From contig NZ_JAAOCA010000024.1 in assembly GCF_014694385.1 (NCBI RefSeq), positions 46,820 through 110,819 on the forward strand: 64,000 nucleotides of DNA. The letters run 5' to 3'. A program made the position numbers and the translations under genes. Positions 45,322-55,386 of the stretch are shown here, piece by piece (positions within the stretch are counted from its first letter, which is position 1; the number at the start of each line of letters is the position of its first letter). The notes under the pieces were generated by a model. That model was not told the DNA's origin, made no database searches, and saw nothing but the letters and a program-made list of their open reading frames with translations. This DNA is from Pseudomonas typographi. GTDB taxonomy: Bacteria > Pseudomonadota > Gammaproteobacteria > Pseudomonadales > Pseudomonadaceae.

Positions 45322-48030
45322 ATGGCCACTATCCACGTAGACGGCAAAGCGCTCGAAGTCGATGGAGCCGACAACCTACTACAGGCTTGTCTGTCCCTGG
45401 GCCTCGACATCCCCTACTTCTGCTGGCACCCCGCGCTTGGTAGCGTGGGGGCCTGCCGCCAGTGCGCGGTGAAGCAGTACAGCGACGAAAACGACAAACG
45501 CGGGCGGCTGGTGATGTCTTGCATGACCCCCGCCACCGACAACACCTGGATCAGCATCGACGACGAGGAAGCCAAGCAGTTTCGCAGCAGTGTCGTCGAA
45601 TGGCTGATGACCAACCACCCTCACGACTGCCCGGTCTGCGAAGAAGGCGGACATTGCCACCTACAAGACATGACCGTGATGGTGGGCCATAACGAGCGCC
45701 GTTACCGCTTCACCAAGCGCACCCATCAGAACCAAGACCTGGGCCCGTTCATCGCCCATGAGATGAACCGCTGCATCGCCTGCTACCGCTGCGTGCGCTT
45801 TTACAAGGACTACGCCGGCGGCACCGACCTGGGCGTATACGGTGCCCACGACAACGTGTATTTCGGCCGGGTCGAAGACGGGGTGCTGGAAAGCGAGTTC
45901 TCCGGCAACCTCACAGAAGTGTGCCCCACTGGCGTTTTCACCGACAAAACCCACTCCGAGCGGTACAACCGTAAGTGGGACATGCAATTCGCCCCGAGCA
46001 TCTGCCACGGCTGCTCCAGTGGCTGCAACATCAGCCCCGGTGAGCGCTATGGCGAACTGCGCCGTATCGAAAACCGCTACAACGGTGCGGTTAACCACTA
46101 CTTTTTGTGTGACCGCGGGCGCTTCGGCTACGGGTACGTCAACCGCAAGGACCGCCCACGCCAACCCTTGCTGGGCCAACATACACTCACGCTCGACGAG
46201 AGCCTCGACAAGGCCGCCGAGCTGTTGCGTGGGCGCACCCTCATCGGCATCGGCTCGCCGCGGGCGAGCCTCGAAAGCAACTACGCCCTGCGTGAGTTGG
46301 TCGGCGCCGGGTATTTCTACAGCGGCATCGAAGCGGGTGAACTTTCGCGCATTCGCCTGGCGCTGAGCGTGCTGCAAAACAGCCCGTTGCCGATCCCCAG
46401 CCTGCGCGAGGTCGAAGACCACGACGCGGTATTCGTGCTGGGTGAAGACCTCACCCAAACCGCTGCGCGCCTGGCCCTGGCCCTGCGCCAGTTGGTCAAG
46501 GGCAAGGCCGAGGGCATGGCACAAGCCATGCGGGTGCAGCCATGGCTGGACGCCGCGGTGAAAAACATTGGCCAGCACGAAATGAACCCGCTGTTCATCG
46601 CCAGCCTGGCCGATACCCGGCTCGACGACATTGCCGAGCAATGCGTGCACGCTGCCCCGGCGGACCTGGCCCGTATCGGCTTTGCCGTGGCCCACGCCAT
46701 CGACCCCAGCGCTCCGGCCGTCGCCGGCCTGGATGCCGAGGCACAAGCGTTCGCCCAAGCCATTGCCGATGCGCTGCTGGCGGCCAAGCGGCCGTTGGTG
46801 GTGTCAGGTACGTCACTGGGTAGCGAGGCGTTGATCCAGGCTGCCGCTAACGTTGCCAAGGCCCTCGCCGCCCGTGAAAAGGCCGGTTCGTTGAGCCTGG
46901 TGGTGCCGGAAGCCAACAGCCTGGGCCTGGCCCTGCTTGGTGGCGATTCGCTCGATGCCGCGCTGCAGCAAGTGATCGATGGCCACGCCGATGCGATCGT
47001 AGTGCTGGAAAACGACCTGTACACCCGCGTCGATGCCGCTAAGGTCGACGCCGCCTTGGCCGCGGCCAAGGTGCTGGTTGTGGCCGACCACCAAATGACC
47101 GCCACCGCCGAACGCGCCAACCTCGTGCTGCCGGCTGCTAGCTTCGCCGAAGGCGACGGTACGCTGGTCAGCCAGGAGGGCCGTGCCCAACGTTTCTTCC
47201 AGGTATATGACCCAGCCTACCTCGATGCCAGCAACCTCATTCACGAGGGCTGGCGTTGGCTGCACGCGCTGCGTGCGACCCTGCTGGGCAAGGCGGTAGA
47301 TTGGACCCTGCTCGACCATGTGACCCTGGCGTGTGCCAATGCCAGCAAATCGTTGGCGCGTATCGTTGATGCGGCGCCGTCTGCCGGGTTCCGTATCAAG
47401 GGTATGAAGCTGGCCCGCGAACCGCTGCGCTACAGTGGCCGTACCGCCATGCGCGCCAACATCAGCGTGCACGAGCCGCGCACTTCGCAAGACCCGGATT
47501 CAGCCTTTGCGTTTTCCATGGAAGGTTACTCGGGCTCCGCCGAACCGCGCCAGCAGGTGCCATTCGCCTGGTCGCCCGGGTGGAACTCGCCCCAGGCCTG
47601 GAACAAGTTTCAGGACGAAGTAGGCGGTAGCCTGCGCGCAGGTGACCCGGGCGTGCGCCTGATCGAGCCGGCCGGCGACAACCTGGCCTGGTTCGAGGCG
47701 CCGCCCGCCTTCGCCCCGGCCCAGGGCACCTGGTACGCCGTGCCGTTCTACCACCTGTTTGGCAGTGAGGAAACCTCCTCCAAGGCCGCGCCGGTGCAGT
47801 CTCGTACTCCACAGGCGTATGTGGCGCTGGCCGCCTCCGAGGCGGCCCGGCTGGGCGTGAATGACGGTGCGATACTGAGCCTGAACATAGCCGGCACGGT
47901 CCTGCGCCTGCCACTGATAATCAACCACGAACTGGGCGCCGGCCTGGTTGGGCTGCCCAAGGGCTTGGCTGGCATCCCGGCCGCATTCAGCGGCCTCACG
48001 GTGGATGGGCTTCAGGAGGCTGCACAATGA
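45322..48030 (+). CDS. nuoG: NADH-quinone oxidoreductase subunit G
   Basis: The 902-aa subunit has an N-terminal [2Fe-2S] ferredoxin domain (CWHPALGSVGACRQCAVK), the His-ligated cluster region (HDCPVCEEGGHCHLQDM), and the CIACYRCVRFYKDYAGG and CHGCSSGCNI cluster motifs. A large molybdopterin-oxidoreductase-like domain without cofactor follows. It passes electrons from NuoF to NuoI. The last four bases overlap nuoH. Confidence 0.97.
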   Translation: MATIHVDGKALEVDGADNLLQACLSLGLDIPYFCWHPALGSVGACRQCAVKQYSDENDKRGRLVMSCMTPATDNTWISIDDEEAKQFRSSVVEWLMTNHPHDCPVCEEGGHCHLQDMTVMVGHNERRYRFTKRTHQNQDLGPFIAHEMNRCIACYRCVRFYKDYAGGTDLGVYGAHDNVYFGRVEDGVLESEFSGNLTEVCPTGVFTDKTHSERYNRKWDMQFAPSICHGCSSGCNISPGERYGELRRIENRYNGAVNHYFLCDRGRFGYGYVNRKDRPRQPLLGQHTLTLDESLDKAAELLRGRTLIGIGSPRASLESNYALRELVGAGYFYSGIEAGELSRIRLALSVLQNSPLPIPSLREVEDHDAVFVLGEDLTQTAARLALALRQLVKGKAEGMAQAMRVQPWLDAAVKNIGQHEMNPLFIASLADTRLDDIAEQCVHAAPADLARIGFAVAHAIDPSAPAVAGLDAEAQAFAQAIADALLAAKRPLVVSGTSLGSEALIQAAANVAKALAAREKAGSLSLVVPEANSLGLALLGGDSLDAALQQVIDGHADAIVVLENDLYTRVDAAKVDAALAAAKVLVVADHQMTATAERANLVLPAASFAEGDGTLVSQEGRAQRFFQVYDPAYLDASNLIHEGWRWLHALRATLLGKAVDWTLLDHVTLACANASKSLARIVDAAPSAGFRIKGMKLAREPLRYSGRTAMRANISVHEPRTSQDPDSAFAFSMEGYSGSAEPRQQVPFAWSPGWNSPQAWNKFQDEVGGSLRAGDPGVRLIEPAGDNLAWFEAPPAFAPAQGTWYAVPFYHLFGSEETSSKAAPVQSRTPQAYVALAASEAARLGVNDGAILSLNIAGTVLRLPLIINHELGAGLVGLPKGLAGIPAAFSGLTVDGLQEAAQ

Positions 48031-49034
48031 GTTGGCTAACCCCAGTAGTGGTCGACGTCATCATTCAAGTGCTCAAGTGCATCGTGGTGCTGCTCGCGGT
48101 GGTGGTGGGCGGTGCGCTGCTGTCGTTCATCGAACGGCGCTTGCTCGGTTGGTGGCAAGACCGTTACGGCCCGAACCGCGTGGGCCCGTTCGGCATGTTC
48201 CAGATTGCCGCCGACATGCTGAAGATGTTTTTCAAGGAAGACTGGAACCCACCCTTCGTCGACCGGGTGATCTTCACCCTCGCCCCCGTGGTGGCCATGA
48301 GCGCCTTGCTGATCGCCTTCTCGGTCATCCCTATCACGGCCACCTGGGGCGTGGCAGACCTGAACATCGGGTTGCTGTTCTTCTTCGCCATGGCCGGCCT
48401 GTCGGTGTATGCGGTGCTGTTCGCCGGCTGGTCGAGCAATAACAAGTACGCGCTGCTCGGTAGCCTGCGCGCCTCGGCGCAAACGGTGTCTTATGAAGTG
48501 TTCATGGGCCTGGCGTTGATGGGTGTGGTGGTGCAGGTGGGCTCGTTCAACATGCGCGACATCGTTGAATACCAGGCACAAAACCTGTGGTTGATCATTC
48601 CGCAGTTTTTCGGCTTCTGCACGTTCTTCATCGCCGGCGTAGCGGTGACCCACCGCCACCCTTTCGACCAACCCGAAGCGGAGCAGGAGTTGGCCGACGG
48701 CTACCACATCGAATACGCCGGCATGAAATGGGGCATGTTCTTCGTGGGTGAATACATTGGCATCATCCTGGTGTCGGCGCTGTTGGTCACCTTATTTTTC
48801 GGTGGCTGGCATGGCCCGTTCAACCTGCTGCCGCAGCTGTCGTTCCTTTGGTTCGCACTCAAAACGTCGTTTTTCATCATGCTGTTCGTGCTGCTGCGCG
48901 CCTCGATCCCGCGCCCGCGCTATGACCAAGTGATGGAATTCGGCTGGAAGTTCTGCCTGCCACTGACCCTGTTAAACCTACTGGTCACCGCCGCGGTCGT
49001 GCTTTTGCACGCCCCGGCCGGCGCGGTTCAGTGA
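48027..49034 (+). CDS. nuoH: NADH-quinone oxidoreductase subunit H
   Basis: The 335-aa membrane subunit has about eight TM helices, LLSFIERRLLGWWQDRYGPNRVG near the start and the acidic quinone-channel loop HPFDQPEAEQELADGYHIEYAG. It connects the peripheral and membrane arms. It begins within the nuoG stop codon (ATGA). Confidence 0.97.
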   Translation: MSWLTPVVVDVIIQVLKCIVVLLAVVVGGALLSFIERRLLGWWQDRYGPNRVGPFGMFQIAADMLKMFFKEDWNPPFVDRVIFTLAPVVAMSALLIAFSVIPITATWGVADLNIGLLFFFAMAGLSVYAVLFAGWSSNNKYALLGSLRASAQTVSYEVFMGLALMGVVVQVGSFNMRDIVEYQAQNLWLIIPQFFGFCTFFIAGVAVTHRHPFDQPEAEQELADGYHIEYAGMKWGMFFVGEYIGIILVSALLVTLFFGGWHGPFNLLPQLSFLWFALKTSFFIMLFVLLRASIPRPRYDQVMEFGWKFCLPLTLLNLLVTAAVVLLHAPAGAVQ

Positions 49035-49045
49035 GGATCCCCACC

Positions 49046-49594
49046 ATGTTCAAATACATCGGCGACATCATGAGCGGCACCTACTCCCAGCTTCGCAGCT
49101 TGGTAATGGTTTTCGGCCATGGTTTTCGCAAACGCGACACCCTGCAATACCCCGAAGAAGCCGTGTACCTGCCACCGCGTTATCGCGGGCGCATCGTGCT
49201 CACCCGCGACCCGGACGGTGAAGAGCGTTGCGTGGCCTGCAACCTGTGCGCCGTGGCATGCCCGGTGGGGTGCATTTCATTGCAAAAGGCCGAAACCGAA
49301 GACGGCCGCTGGTACCCGGAATTCTTCCGCATCAATTTTTCGCGTTGCATTTTCTGCGGCCTGTGCGAGGAAGCGTGCCCGACCACGGCGATCCAGCTCA
49401 CGCCGGATTTCGAAATGGCCGAGTACAAGCGCCAGGAGCTGGTCTACGAAAAAGAGGACCTGCTGATCTCCGGCCCCGGCAAGAACCCGGACTATAACTT
49501 CTATCGCGTCGCGGGCATGGCCGTGGCCGGCAAGCCGAAAGGCGCCGCGCAGAACGAAGCCGAGCCGATCAACGTGAAGAGCCTGCTGCCTTAA
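49046..49594 (+). CDS. nuoI: NADH-quinone oxidoreductase subunit I
   Basis: The 182-aa ferredoxin-like subunit has two [4Fe-4S] motifs, CVACNLCAVACPVGCI and CIFCGLCEEACPTTAI, for N6a and N6b. The start is ATG 49046, 11 bases past nuoH, with GTGAGGATCC as ribosome site. An upstream GTG is not required. Confidence 0.96.
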   Translation: MFKYIGDIMSGTYSQLRSLVMVFGHGFRKRDTLQYPEEAVYLPPRYRGRIVLTRDPDGEERCVACNLCAVACPVGCISLQKAETEDGRWYPEFFRINFSRCIFCGLCEEACPTTAIQLTPDFEMAEYKRQELVYEKEDLLISGPGKNPDYNFYRVAGMAVAGKPKGAAQNEAEPINVKSLLP

Positions 49595-49603
49595 GGACGA
49601 ACG

Positions 49604-50104
49604 ATGGAATTCGCTTTCTACTTCGCATCCGGTGTTGCAGTGCTGGCCACCCTTCGGGTGATCACCAACACCAACCCCGTGCATGCTTTGCTGTACTTGA
49701 TCATTTCGCTGATTGCCATTGCCATGACGTTTTTCGCCCTAGGTGCGCCGTTCGCCGGCATCCTGGAGGTTATCGCCTACGCTGGCGCCATCATGGTGCT
49801 GTTCGTGTTCGTGGTGATGATGCTTAACCTGGGGCCTGCCCAGGCGGCGCAGGAAAAAGCCTGGTTCAAGCCCGGCATCTGGGCCGGGCCCATGCTGCTG
49901 GGTGTACTGCTGTTGCTGGAATTGGGCGTGGTGTTGTTCGGCCACCCCAGCGCCACCGCCATCGGCACCACTACCGTCGACGCCAAGGCCGTGGGCATCA
50001 GCCTGTTCGGGCCTTACTTGCTGGTGGTGGAATTGGCCTCCATGCTGCTGCTCGCGGGCGTGGTCACGGCTTTTCACATCGGGCGCCACGAGGCCAAGGA
50101 GTAA
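49604..50104 (+). CDS. nuoJ: NADH-quinone oxidoreductase subunit J
   Basis: The 166-aa membrane subunit has five TM helices with the conserved ALLYLIISLIAIAMTFFALGAPF and LEVIAYAGAIMVLFVFVVMMLN. It is part of the proton-pumping arm. AAGGA lies upstream. Confidence 0.95.
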   Translation: MEFAFYFASGVAVLATLRVITNTNPVHALLYLIISLIAIAMTFFALGAPFAGILEVIAYAGAIMVLFVFVVMMLNLGPAQAAQEKAWFKPGIWAGPMLLGVLLLLELGVVLFGHPSATAIGTTTVDAKAVGISLFGPYLLVVELASMLLLAGVVTAFHIGRHEAKE

Positions 50105-50107
50105 GCC

Positions 50108-50416
50108 ATGCCTGCCATTCCATTGGAACACGGCCTTGCCGTCGCCGGCGTGCTGTTCACGCTCGGCCTCGTCGGGCTACTCGTACGGCGGAACATCCTC
50201 TTCATATTGATGAGCCTCGAAATCATGATGAACGCCTCGGCCTTGGCCTTCATCGTCGCCGGTAGCCGCTGGGGCCAGCCGGATGGGCAGATCATGTTCA
50301 TCCTGGTGATCAGCCTGGCAGCCGCGGAGGCCAGTATTGGCCTGGCGATCTTGATCCAGTTGTATCGCCGTTTCCATACGCTCGATATCGATGCAGCCAG
50401 CGAGATGCACGGATGA
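50108..50416 (+). CDS. nuoK: NADH-quinone oxidoreductase subunit K
   Basis: The 102-aa, three-helix subunit has LFTLGLVGLLVRRNILFILMS, the membrane glutamates in LEIMMNASAL and EASIGLAILI that carry protons. It overlaps nuoL by four bases. Confidence 0.96.
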   Translation: MPAIPLEHGLAVAGVLFTLGLVGLLVRRNILFILMSLEIMMNASALAFIVAGSRWGQPDGQIMFILVISLAAAEASIGLAILIQLYRRFHTLDIDAASEMHG

Positions 50417-52266
50417 ACCTACTATTCCTGACTTTCGTCTTTCCCCTGATCGGTTTCCTGCTGCTGTCGTTTTCACGCGGGCGCTGGTCGGAAAACACCG
50501 CGGCGGCCATCGGCGTCGGCGCCTTGGGGCTGTCGGCCATCGTCGCGGCTTACGTGATCTGGCAATTCAACGTGGCGCCGCCCGCGGGCGGCGCATTCAC
50601 CCAGCACCTATGGACCTGGATAGACGTCGACGGCTTTACCCCAACCTTCACCCTGTACCTGGACGGCCTGGCCGTGACCATGCTGGGTGTGGTGGTCGGG
50701 GTGGGCTTTCTGATCCATCTGTTCGCCTCGTGGTACATGCGCGGCGACCCGGGCTATTCGCGGTTCTTCTCCTACACCAACCTGTTCATCGCCAGCATGC
50801 TGTTTCTGGTGCTGGGTGACGACCTGCTGTTCCTGTACCTGGGTTGGGAAGGCGTAGGCCTGTGCAGTTACCTGTTGATCGGCTTCTACTACAGCGAACG
50901 CAAAAACGGTAACGCGGCATTGAAAGCGTTCATCGTGACCCGCATTGGTGACGTGTTCATGGCCATCGGCCTGTTCATTCTGTTTTACCAACTGGGCACA
51001 CTGAACATCCAGGCGCTGCTGGCCCGGGCCCCAGGCCACTTCCAGGTCAACGACTTCTGGATCGTGCTGGCGACCCTGATGCTACTGGGCGGCGCCGGAG
51101 GTAAATCGGCGCAACTGCCGCTGCAAACCTGGCTGGCCGACGCCATGGCCGGCCCCACGCCTGTCTCGGCGCTGATCCACGCGGCCACCATGGTGACCGC
51201 GGGCGTTTACCTGATCGCCCGTACCCATGGCCTGTTCGAGCTGGCGCCGGGCATCCTGCACCTGGTTGGCATCATCGGCGCGGTGACGCTGGTACTGGCC
51301 GGTTTCGCCGCGTTGGTGCAAACCGACATCAAGCGCATCCTGGCCTACTCGACCATGAGCCAGATCGGCTACATGTTCATGGCCCTGGGGGTGGGCGCCT
51401 GGTCGGGGGCGATCTTCCACCTGATGACCCACGCCTTTTTCAAGGCGCTGCTGTTCCTGGCCTCCGGTGCGGTGATCATCGCCTGCCACCATGAACAGAA
51501 CATCTTTAAGATGGGTGGGCTTTGGAAAAAGCTACCGCTAGCCTATGCAAGCTTCATCGTCGGTGGCGCGGCCCTGTCGGCGCTGCCGATTATCACGGCC
51601 GGCTTCTACTCCAAGGATGAAATCCTCTGGGAAGCCTTCGCCAGCGGCCACACCTACCTGCTGTATGCCGGGTTGCTGGGCGCCTTCATGACGTCGATCT
51701 ACACCTTCCGTTTGATCTTCATTGCCTTCCACGGTGAAGCCAAGACCGAAGCCCATGCCGGGCATGGCATCGCCCACTGGCTGCCACTGGGCACGCTGAT
51801 CGTGCTGTCGACCTTCATCGGCGCATGGATTCACCCACCGTTGGCCGGGGTATTGCCCGAGAGCGTGGGCCATGCCGGCGGCGGCGCGCAGCACAGCCTG
51901 GAAATCGCCTCCGGCGCTATCGCCCTGGCGGGTATCCTGCTGGCCGCCCTGTTGTTCCTGGGCAGGCGCAGCGTTGCCACGGCAATGGCCAACAGTGGCC
52001 CTGGCCGGTTGCTGTCGCGCTGGTGGTTCGCCGCCTGGGGCTTCGATTGGCTGTACGACAAGCTGTTCGTCAAACCTTACCTGCTGATCAGCCACCTGTT
52101 GCGCAAGGACCCGGTGGACAAAACCATCAGCCTGATCCCGGCCATGGCCAAAGGCGGCAATGCCGCCTTGAGCCGAAGCGAAACCGGGCAGTTGCGCTGG
52201 TACGCAGCTTCCATCGCCTTCGGTGCCGTGCTGGTCATCGGCGCCGTCGTCGCGGCTGCGGTGTGA
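50413..52266 (+). CDS. nuoL: NADH-quinone oxidoreductase subunit L
   Basis: The 617-aa antiporter-like subunit has the MRP-type core (LYLGWEGVGLCSYLLIGFYY, KSAQLPLQTWLADAMAGPTPVSALIHAATMVTAGVYL) and a C-terminal lateral-helix region. It is the distal proton pump. Length is standard. Confidence 0.97.
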   Translation: MNLLFLTFVFPLIGFLLLSFSRGRWSENTAAAIGVGALGLSAIVAAYVIWQFNVAPPAGGAFTQHLWTWIDVDGFTPTFTLYLDGLAVTMLGVVVGVGFLIHLFASWYMRGDPGYSRFFSYTNLFIASMLFLVLGDDLLFLYLGWEGVGLCSYLLIGFYYSERKNGNAALKAFIVTRIGDVFMAIGLFILFYQLGTLNIQALLARAPGHFQVNDFWIVLATLMLLGGAGGKSAQLPLQTWLADAMAGPTPVSALIHAATMVTAGVYLIARTHGLFELAPGILHLVGIIGAVTLVLAGFAALVQTDIKRILAYSTMSQIGYMFMALGVGAWSGAIFHLMTHAFFKALLFLASGAVIIACHHEQNIFKMGGLWKKLPLAYASFIVGGAALSALPIITAGFYSKDEILWEAFASGHTYLLYAGLLGAFMTSIYTFRLIFIAFHGEAKTEAHAGHGIAHWLPLGTLIVLSTFIGAWIHPPLAGVLPESVGHAGGGAQHSLEIASGAIALAGILLAALLFLGRRSVATAMANSGPGRLLSRWWFAAWGFDWLYDKLFVKPYLLISHLLRKDPVDKTISLIPAMAKGGNAALSRSETGQLRWYAASIAFGAVLVIGAVVAAAV

Positions 52267-52268
52267 CC

Positions 52269-52307
52269 ATGAACCTTGCGACTTTGCGACTTTGCGAAAG
52301 GAATTGA
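52269..52307 (+). CDS. Possible 12-codon leader peptide before nuoM
   Basis: ATG AAC CTT ... AAT TGA starts 2 bases past the nuoL stop and ends 7 bases before nuoM. Most of it consists of a CTTTGCGA repeat (see the repeat entry). It may be fortuitous. If translated it could couple nuoL and nuoM translation. Confidence 0.25.
   Translation: MNLATLRLCERN
52275..52297 (+). repeat. Short tandem repeat CTTTGCGA between nuoL and nuoM
   Basis: Two perfect 8-bp copies (52282-52297) are preceded by a 7-base partial copy (52275-52281). Such units can change number by slippage and alter nuoL-nuoM spacing. Confidence 0.6.
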
Positions 52308-52314
52308 CCCCGTC

Positions 52315-53847
52315 ATGATTTTGCCTTGGCTGATCCTGATCCCCTTCATCGGTGGCCTGCTGTGCTGGCTGGGTGAGCGCGGTGCCGCCACCCTGCCACG
52401 CTGGATTGCGCTGCTGACCATGACCCTGGAATTCGCCCTAGGCCTCTGGCTGTGGGCCACCGGGGACTATACCTTGGCCCCGGCGCCAGGCGCCGCACCC
52501 CACTGGGCTGTAGAGTTCCACGTGGGCTGGATCCAGCGCTTCGGCATCAGCATCCACTTGGCCCTCGATGGCCTATCGTTGCTGATGGTGTTGCTCACTG
52601 GCCTGCTCGGCATGCTCTCGGTACTGTGCTCCTGGAAGGAAATCCAGCGGCACGTCGGCTTTTTCCACCTTAACCTGATGTGGATCCTCGGGGGCGTGGT
52701 CGGCGTATTCCTGGCCGTGGACATGTTCCTGTTTTTCTTCTTCTGGGAAATGATGCTGGTGCCGATGTACTTCCTGATCGCGCTGTGGGGCCATAGCTCG
52801 GCCGACGGCAAGCGCACCCGGATCTACGCGGCGACCAAGTTCTTCATTTTTACCCAAGCCAGCGGCTTGATCATGCTGGTGGCGATTCTCGGCTTGGTGC
52901 TGGTGCACTACAACCAAACCGGCATCCTTACCTTCAGCTACGGTGAGTTGCTCAAGGCGCAGTTACCCGCCGGGACCGAGTTCGTGTTGATGCTGGGCTT
53001 CTTCGTCGCCTTCGCGGTGAAACTGCCCGTGGTGCCGGTGCACTCCTGGCTGCCCGATGCCCACGCCCAAGCGCCAACCGCCGGTTCCGTGGACCTGGCC
53101 GGTATCCTGCTGAAAACCGCCGCCTATGGCCTGCTGCGCTTCGCCCTCCCGTTGTTCCCGCACGCTTCGGCAGAGTTCGCGCCGGTGGCCATGACCCTGG
53201 GCTTGATCGGGATTTTCTACGGGGCGTTCCTGGCCTTCGCGCAAACCGACATCAAGCGCCTGATCGCCTATTCGAGCGTTTCGCACATGGGCTTCGTATT
53301 GATCGCGATCTACTCGGGTAGCCAACTGGCGCTGCAGGGCGCTGTGGTGCAAATGCTGGCCCATGGGGTATCGGCCGCGGCGCTGTTTATTCTCTCTGGC
53401 CAACTGTACGAACGCCTGCACACCCGTGACATGCGCGAAATGGGCGGGTTGTGGGCGCGAATTCCGTACCTGCCGGCGATCAGCCTGTTCTTCGCCGCCG
53501 CATCGCTGGGTTTGCCGGGTACCGGCAACTTCGTTGGCGAGTTCTTGATTCTGCTGGGCAGTTTCAAGGCTACGCCGTGGATTTCGGCGATCGCTACGTC
53601 CGGCTTGGTATTCGGTTCGGTGTACTCGCTGATCATGATCCACCGTGCCTATTTTGGGCCGGCCAAGGCCACCAGCGTGCTGCCCGGCATGGATGGCCGG
53701 GAGATGACCATGATTCTGGGCCTGGCCGTACTGCTGGTGTGGTTGGGCTTATACCCACAGCCGTTCCTCGACACCTCGTCGGCGACCATCAGCGGTGTGC
53801 AGCACTGGTTCAGCACCGCCTTCACTCAACTTGCTTCGGCCCGGTAA
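52315..53847 (+). CDS. nuoM: NADH-quinone oxidoreductase subunit M
   Basis: The 510-aa antiporter-like subunit has FFFFWEMMLVPMYFLIALWGH, then KLPVVPVHSWLPDAHAQAPTAGSVDLAGILLK, with the pump Glu/Lys pair. The start is ATG 52315; AAAGGAA lies about 14 bases upstream, a rather long spacing. An in-frame extension to 52276 contains only repeat sequence. Confidence 0.96.
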   Translation: MILPWLILIPFIGGLLCWLGERGAATLPRWIALLTMTLEFALGLWLWATGDYTLAPAPGAAPHWAVEFHVGWIQRFGISIHLALDGLSLLMVLLTGLLGMLSVLCSWKEIQRHVGFFHLNLMWILGGVVGVFLAVDMFLFFFFWEMMLVPMYFLIALWGHSSADGKRTRIYAATKFFIFTQASGLIMLVAILGLVLVHYNQTGILTFSYGELLKAQLPAGTEFVLMLGFFVAFAVKLPVVPVHSWLPDAHAQAPTAGSVDLAGILLKTAAYGLLRFALPLFPHASAEFAPVAMTLGLIGIFYGAFLAFAQTDIKRLIAYSSVSHMGFVLIAIYSGSQLALQGAVVQMLAHGVSAAALFILSGQLYERLHTRDMREMGGLWARIPYLPAISLFFAAASLGLPGTGNFVGEFLILLGSFKATPWISAIATSGLVFGSVYSLIMIHRAYFGPAKATSVLPGMDGREMTMILGLAVLLVWLGLYPQPFLDTSSATISGVQHWFSTAFTQLASAR

Positions 53848-53854
53848 GAGCGCT

Positions 53855-55330
53855 ATGGAACTGACCTCTCAACACTTTCTGGCACTGGCGCCGCTGCTAA
53901 TTACCAGCGCCACCGCCGTCGTGGTGATGCTGGCAATTGCCTGGCGTCGCAACCATTCGATGACCTTCTTGCTGTCGTGCGCCGGGTTGAACCTGGCGCT
54001 GCTATCGATACTGCCGGTACTCAAAGTCACGCCGTTGAGCGTGACCACGCTGTTGCAGGTGGACAATTTTGCCTGCCTGTACATGGCGTTGATCTTGATC
54101 GCCACTTTGGCCTGCGTAACATTGGCACATGCCTACCTGGGTGAAAGCGTCGAAGGCGCCGGCTACCCTGGCAACCGCGAAGAGCTGTACCTGCTGATCA
54201 TCCTCGCCGCCGCTGGCGGCCTGGTGCTGGTGATGGCGCAGCACTTGTCGACGCTGTTCATCGGCTTGGAGCTGCTCTCGGTACCGACCTACGGCCTGAT
54301 CGCCTACGCCTTTTTCGATAAACGCTCGCTGGAGGGCGGCATCAAGTACATGGTGCTGTCGGCCGCGGGCTCGGCGTTTTTGCTGTTTGGCATGGCGTTG
54401 GTGTATGCCGATGCCGGTAGCCTGTCGTTCAGCGCGATCGGTTCGGTATTAGCCGCCACCGGACAACCGAGCAGCCTGGCACAGTTGGGCCTGTCGATGA
54501 TGCTGGTGGGCCTGGCATTCAAGCTGTCGCTGGTGCCCTTCCACCTTTGGACACCAGACGTGTACGAAGGCGCCCCAGCACCGGTAGCGGCCTTTCTGGC
54601 CACCGCCAGCAAGGTCGCGGTGTTCGCCGTGGTGGTGCGCTTGTTCCAGTTGTCGCCGCTGACCTCTAGCGGCATGGTCTACACCGTGCTGGCGGTGATC
54701 GCGGTGCTGTCGATCCTGGTTGGCAACTTGCTGGCTGTGCTGCAAAGTAATATCAAGCGCTTGTTGGGCTACTCGTCCATCGCTCACTTCGGTTACCTGC
54801 TGATCGCACTGGTGGCCAGCAAAGGGCTGGCGGTCGAAGCCATTGGCGTGTACCTGGCCACCTACGTGCTCACAAGCTTGGGCGCCTTCGGTGTGATCAC
54901 ACTGATGTCTTCGCCGTACCACGGCCGGGACGCCGATGCGCTGTTCGAATACCGCGGGCTGTTCTGGCGCCGCCCATACCTTACGGCCGTGCTCACGGTG
55001 ATGATGCTGTCGCTGGCGGGTATCCCGCTTACCGCGGGGTTCATTGGCAAGTTCTATGTGATCGCCACCGGCGTCGAATCCCAGCTATGGTGGCTGGTGG
55101 GCGCGTTGGTGATCGGTAGCGCCATCGGCGTGTTCTATTACCTGCGGGTCATGGTCACGCTGTACCTGCGCGAAGCGGACATCCCGCGCCGCGATGCGCC
55201 GCTTAAGTGGGAACAGCGCGCAGGCGGCGTGATGTTGTTGGCGGTTGCCATATTGGCGTTCGTGCTGGGCGTGTACCCGCAGCCGCTGATCGACCTGGTG
55301 CAGCACGCAGGGTTGCACCCGATGGGCTGA
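53855..55330 (+). CDS. nuoN: NADH-quinone oxidoreductase subunit N
   Basis: The 491-aa antiporter-like subunit begins HFLALAPLLITSATAVVVML and has GLELLSVPTYGLIAYAF, LVPFHLWTPDVYEGAPAPVAAFLATASK. It ends the operon, and a terminator follows 20 bases later. The start is ATG 53855; a frame reaching into nuoM is not used. Confidence 0.97.
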   Translation: MELTSQHFLALAPLLITSATAVVVMLAIAWRRNHSMTFLLSCAGLNLALLSILPVLKVTPLSVTTLLQVDNFACLYMALILIATLACVTLAHAYLGESVEGAGYPGNREELYLLIILAAAGGLVLVMAQHLSTLFIGLELLSVPTYGLIAYAFFDKRSLEGGIKYMVLSAAGSAFLLFGMALVYADAGSLSFSAIGSVLAATGQPSSLAQLGLSMMLVGLAFKLSLVPFHLWTPDVYEGAPAPVAAFLATASKVAVFAVVVRLFQLSPLTSSGMVYTVLAVIAVLSILVGNLLAVLQSNIKRLLGYSSIAHFGYLLIALVASKGLAVEAIGVYLATYVLTSLGAFGVITLMSSPYHGRDADALFEYRGLFWRRPYLTAVLTVMMLSLAGIPLTAGFIGKFYVIATGVESQLWWLVGALVIGSAIGVFYYLRVMVTLYLREADIPRRDAPLKWEQRAGGVMLLAVAILAFVLGVYPQPLIDLVQHAGLHPMG

Positions 55331-55349
55331 CCCTTACCCGCTATAGCCG

Positions 55350-55383
55350 ACACCCCGCCACCGTGCGGGGTGTTTTGGTTTTA
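55350..55383 (+). terminator. Terminator of the nuo operon
   Basis: ACACCCCGC, CACCGT loop (approximately), GCGGGGTGT, followed by TTTTGGTTTT. It lies just before the convergent wrbA. Confidence 0.9.
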
Positions 55384-55386
55384 AGG

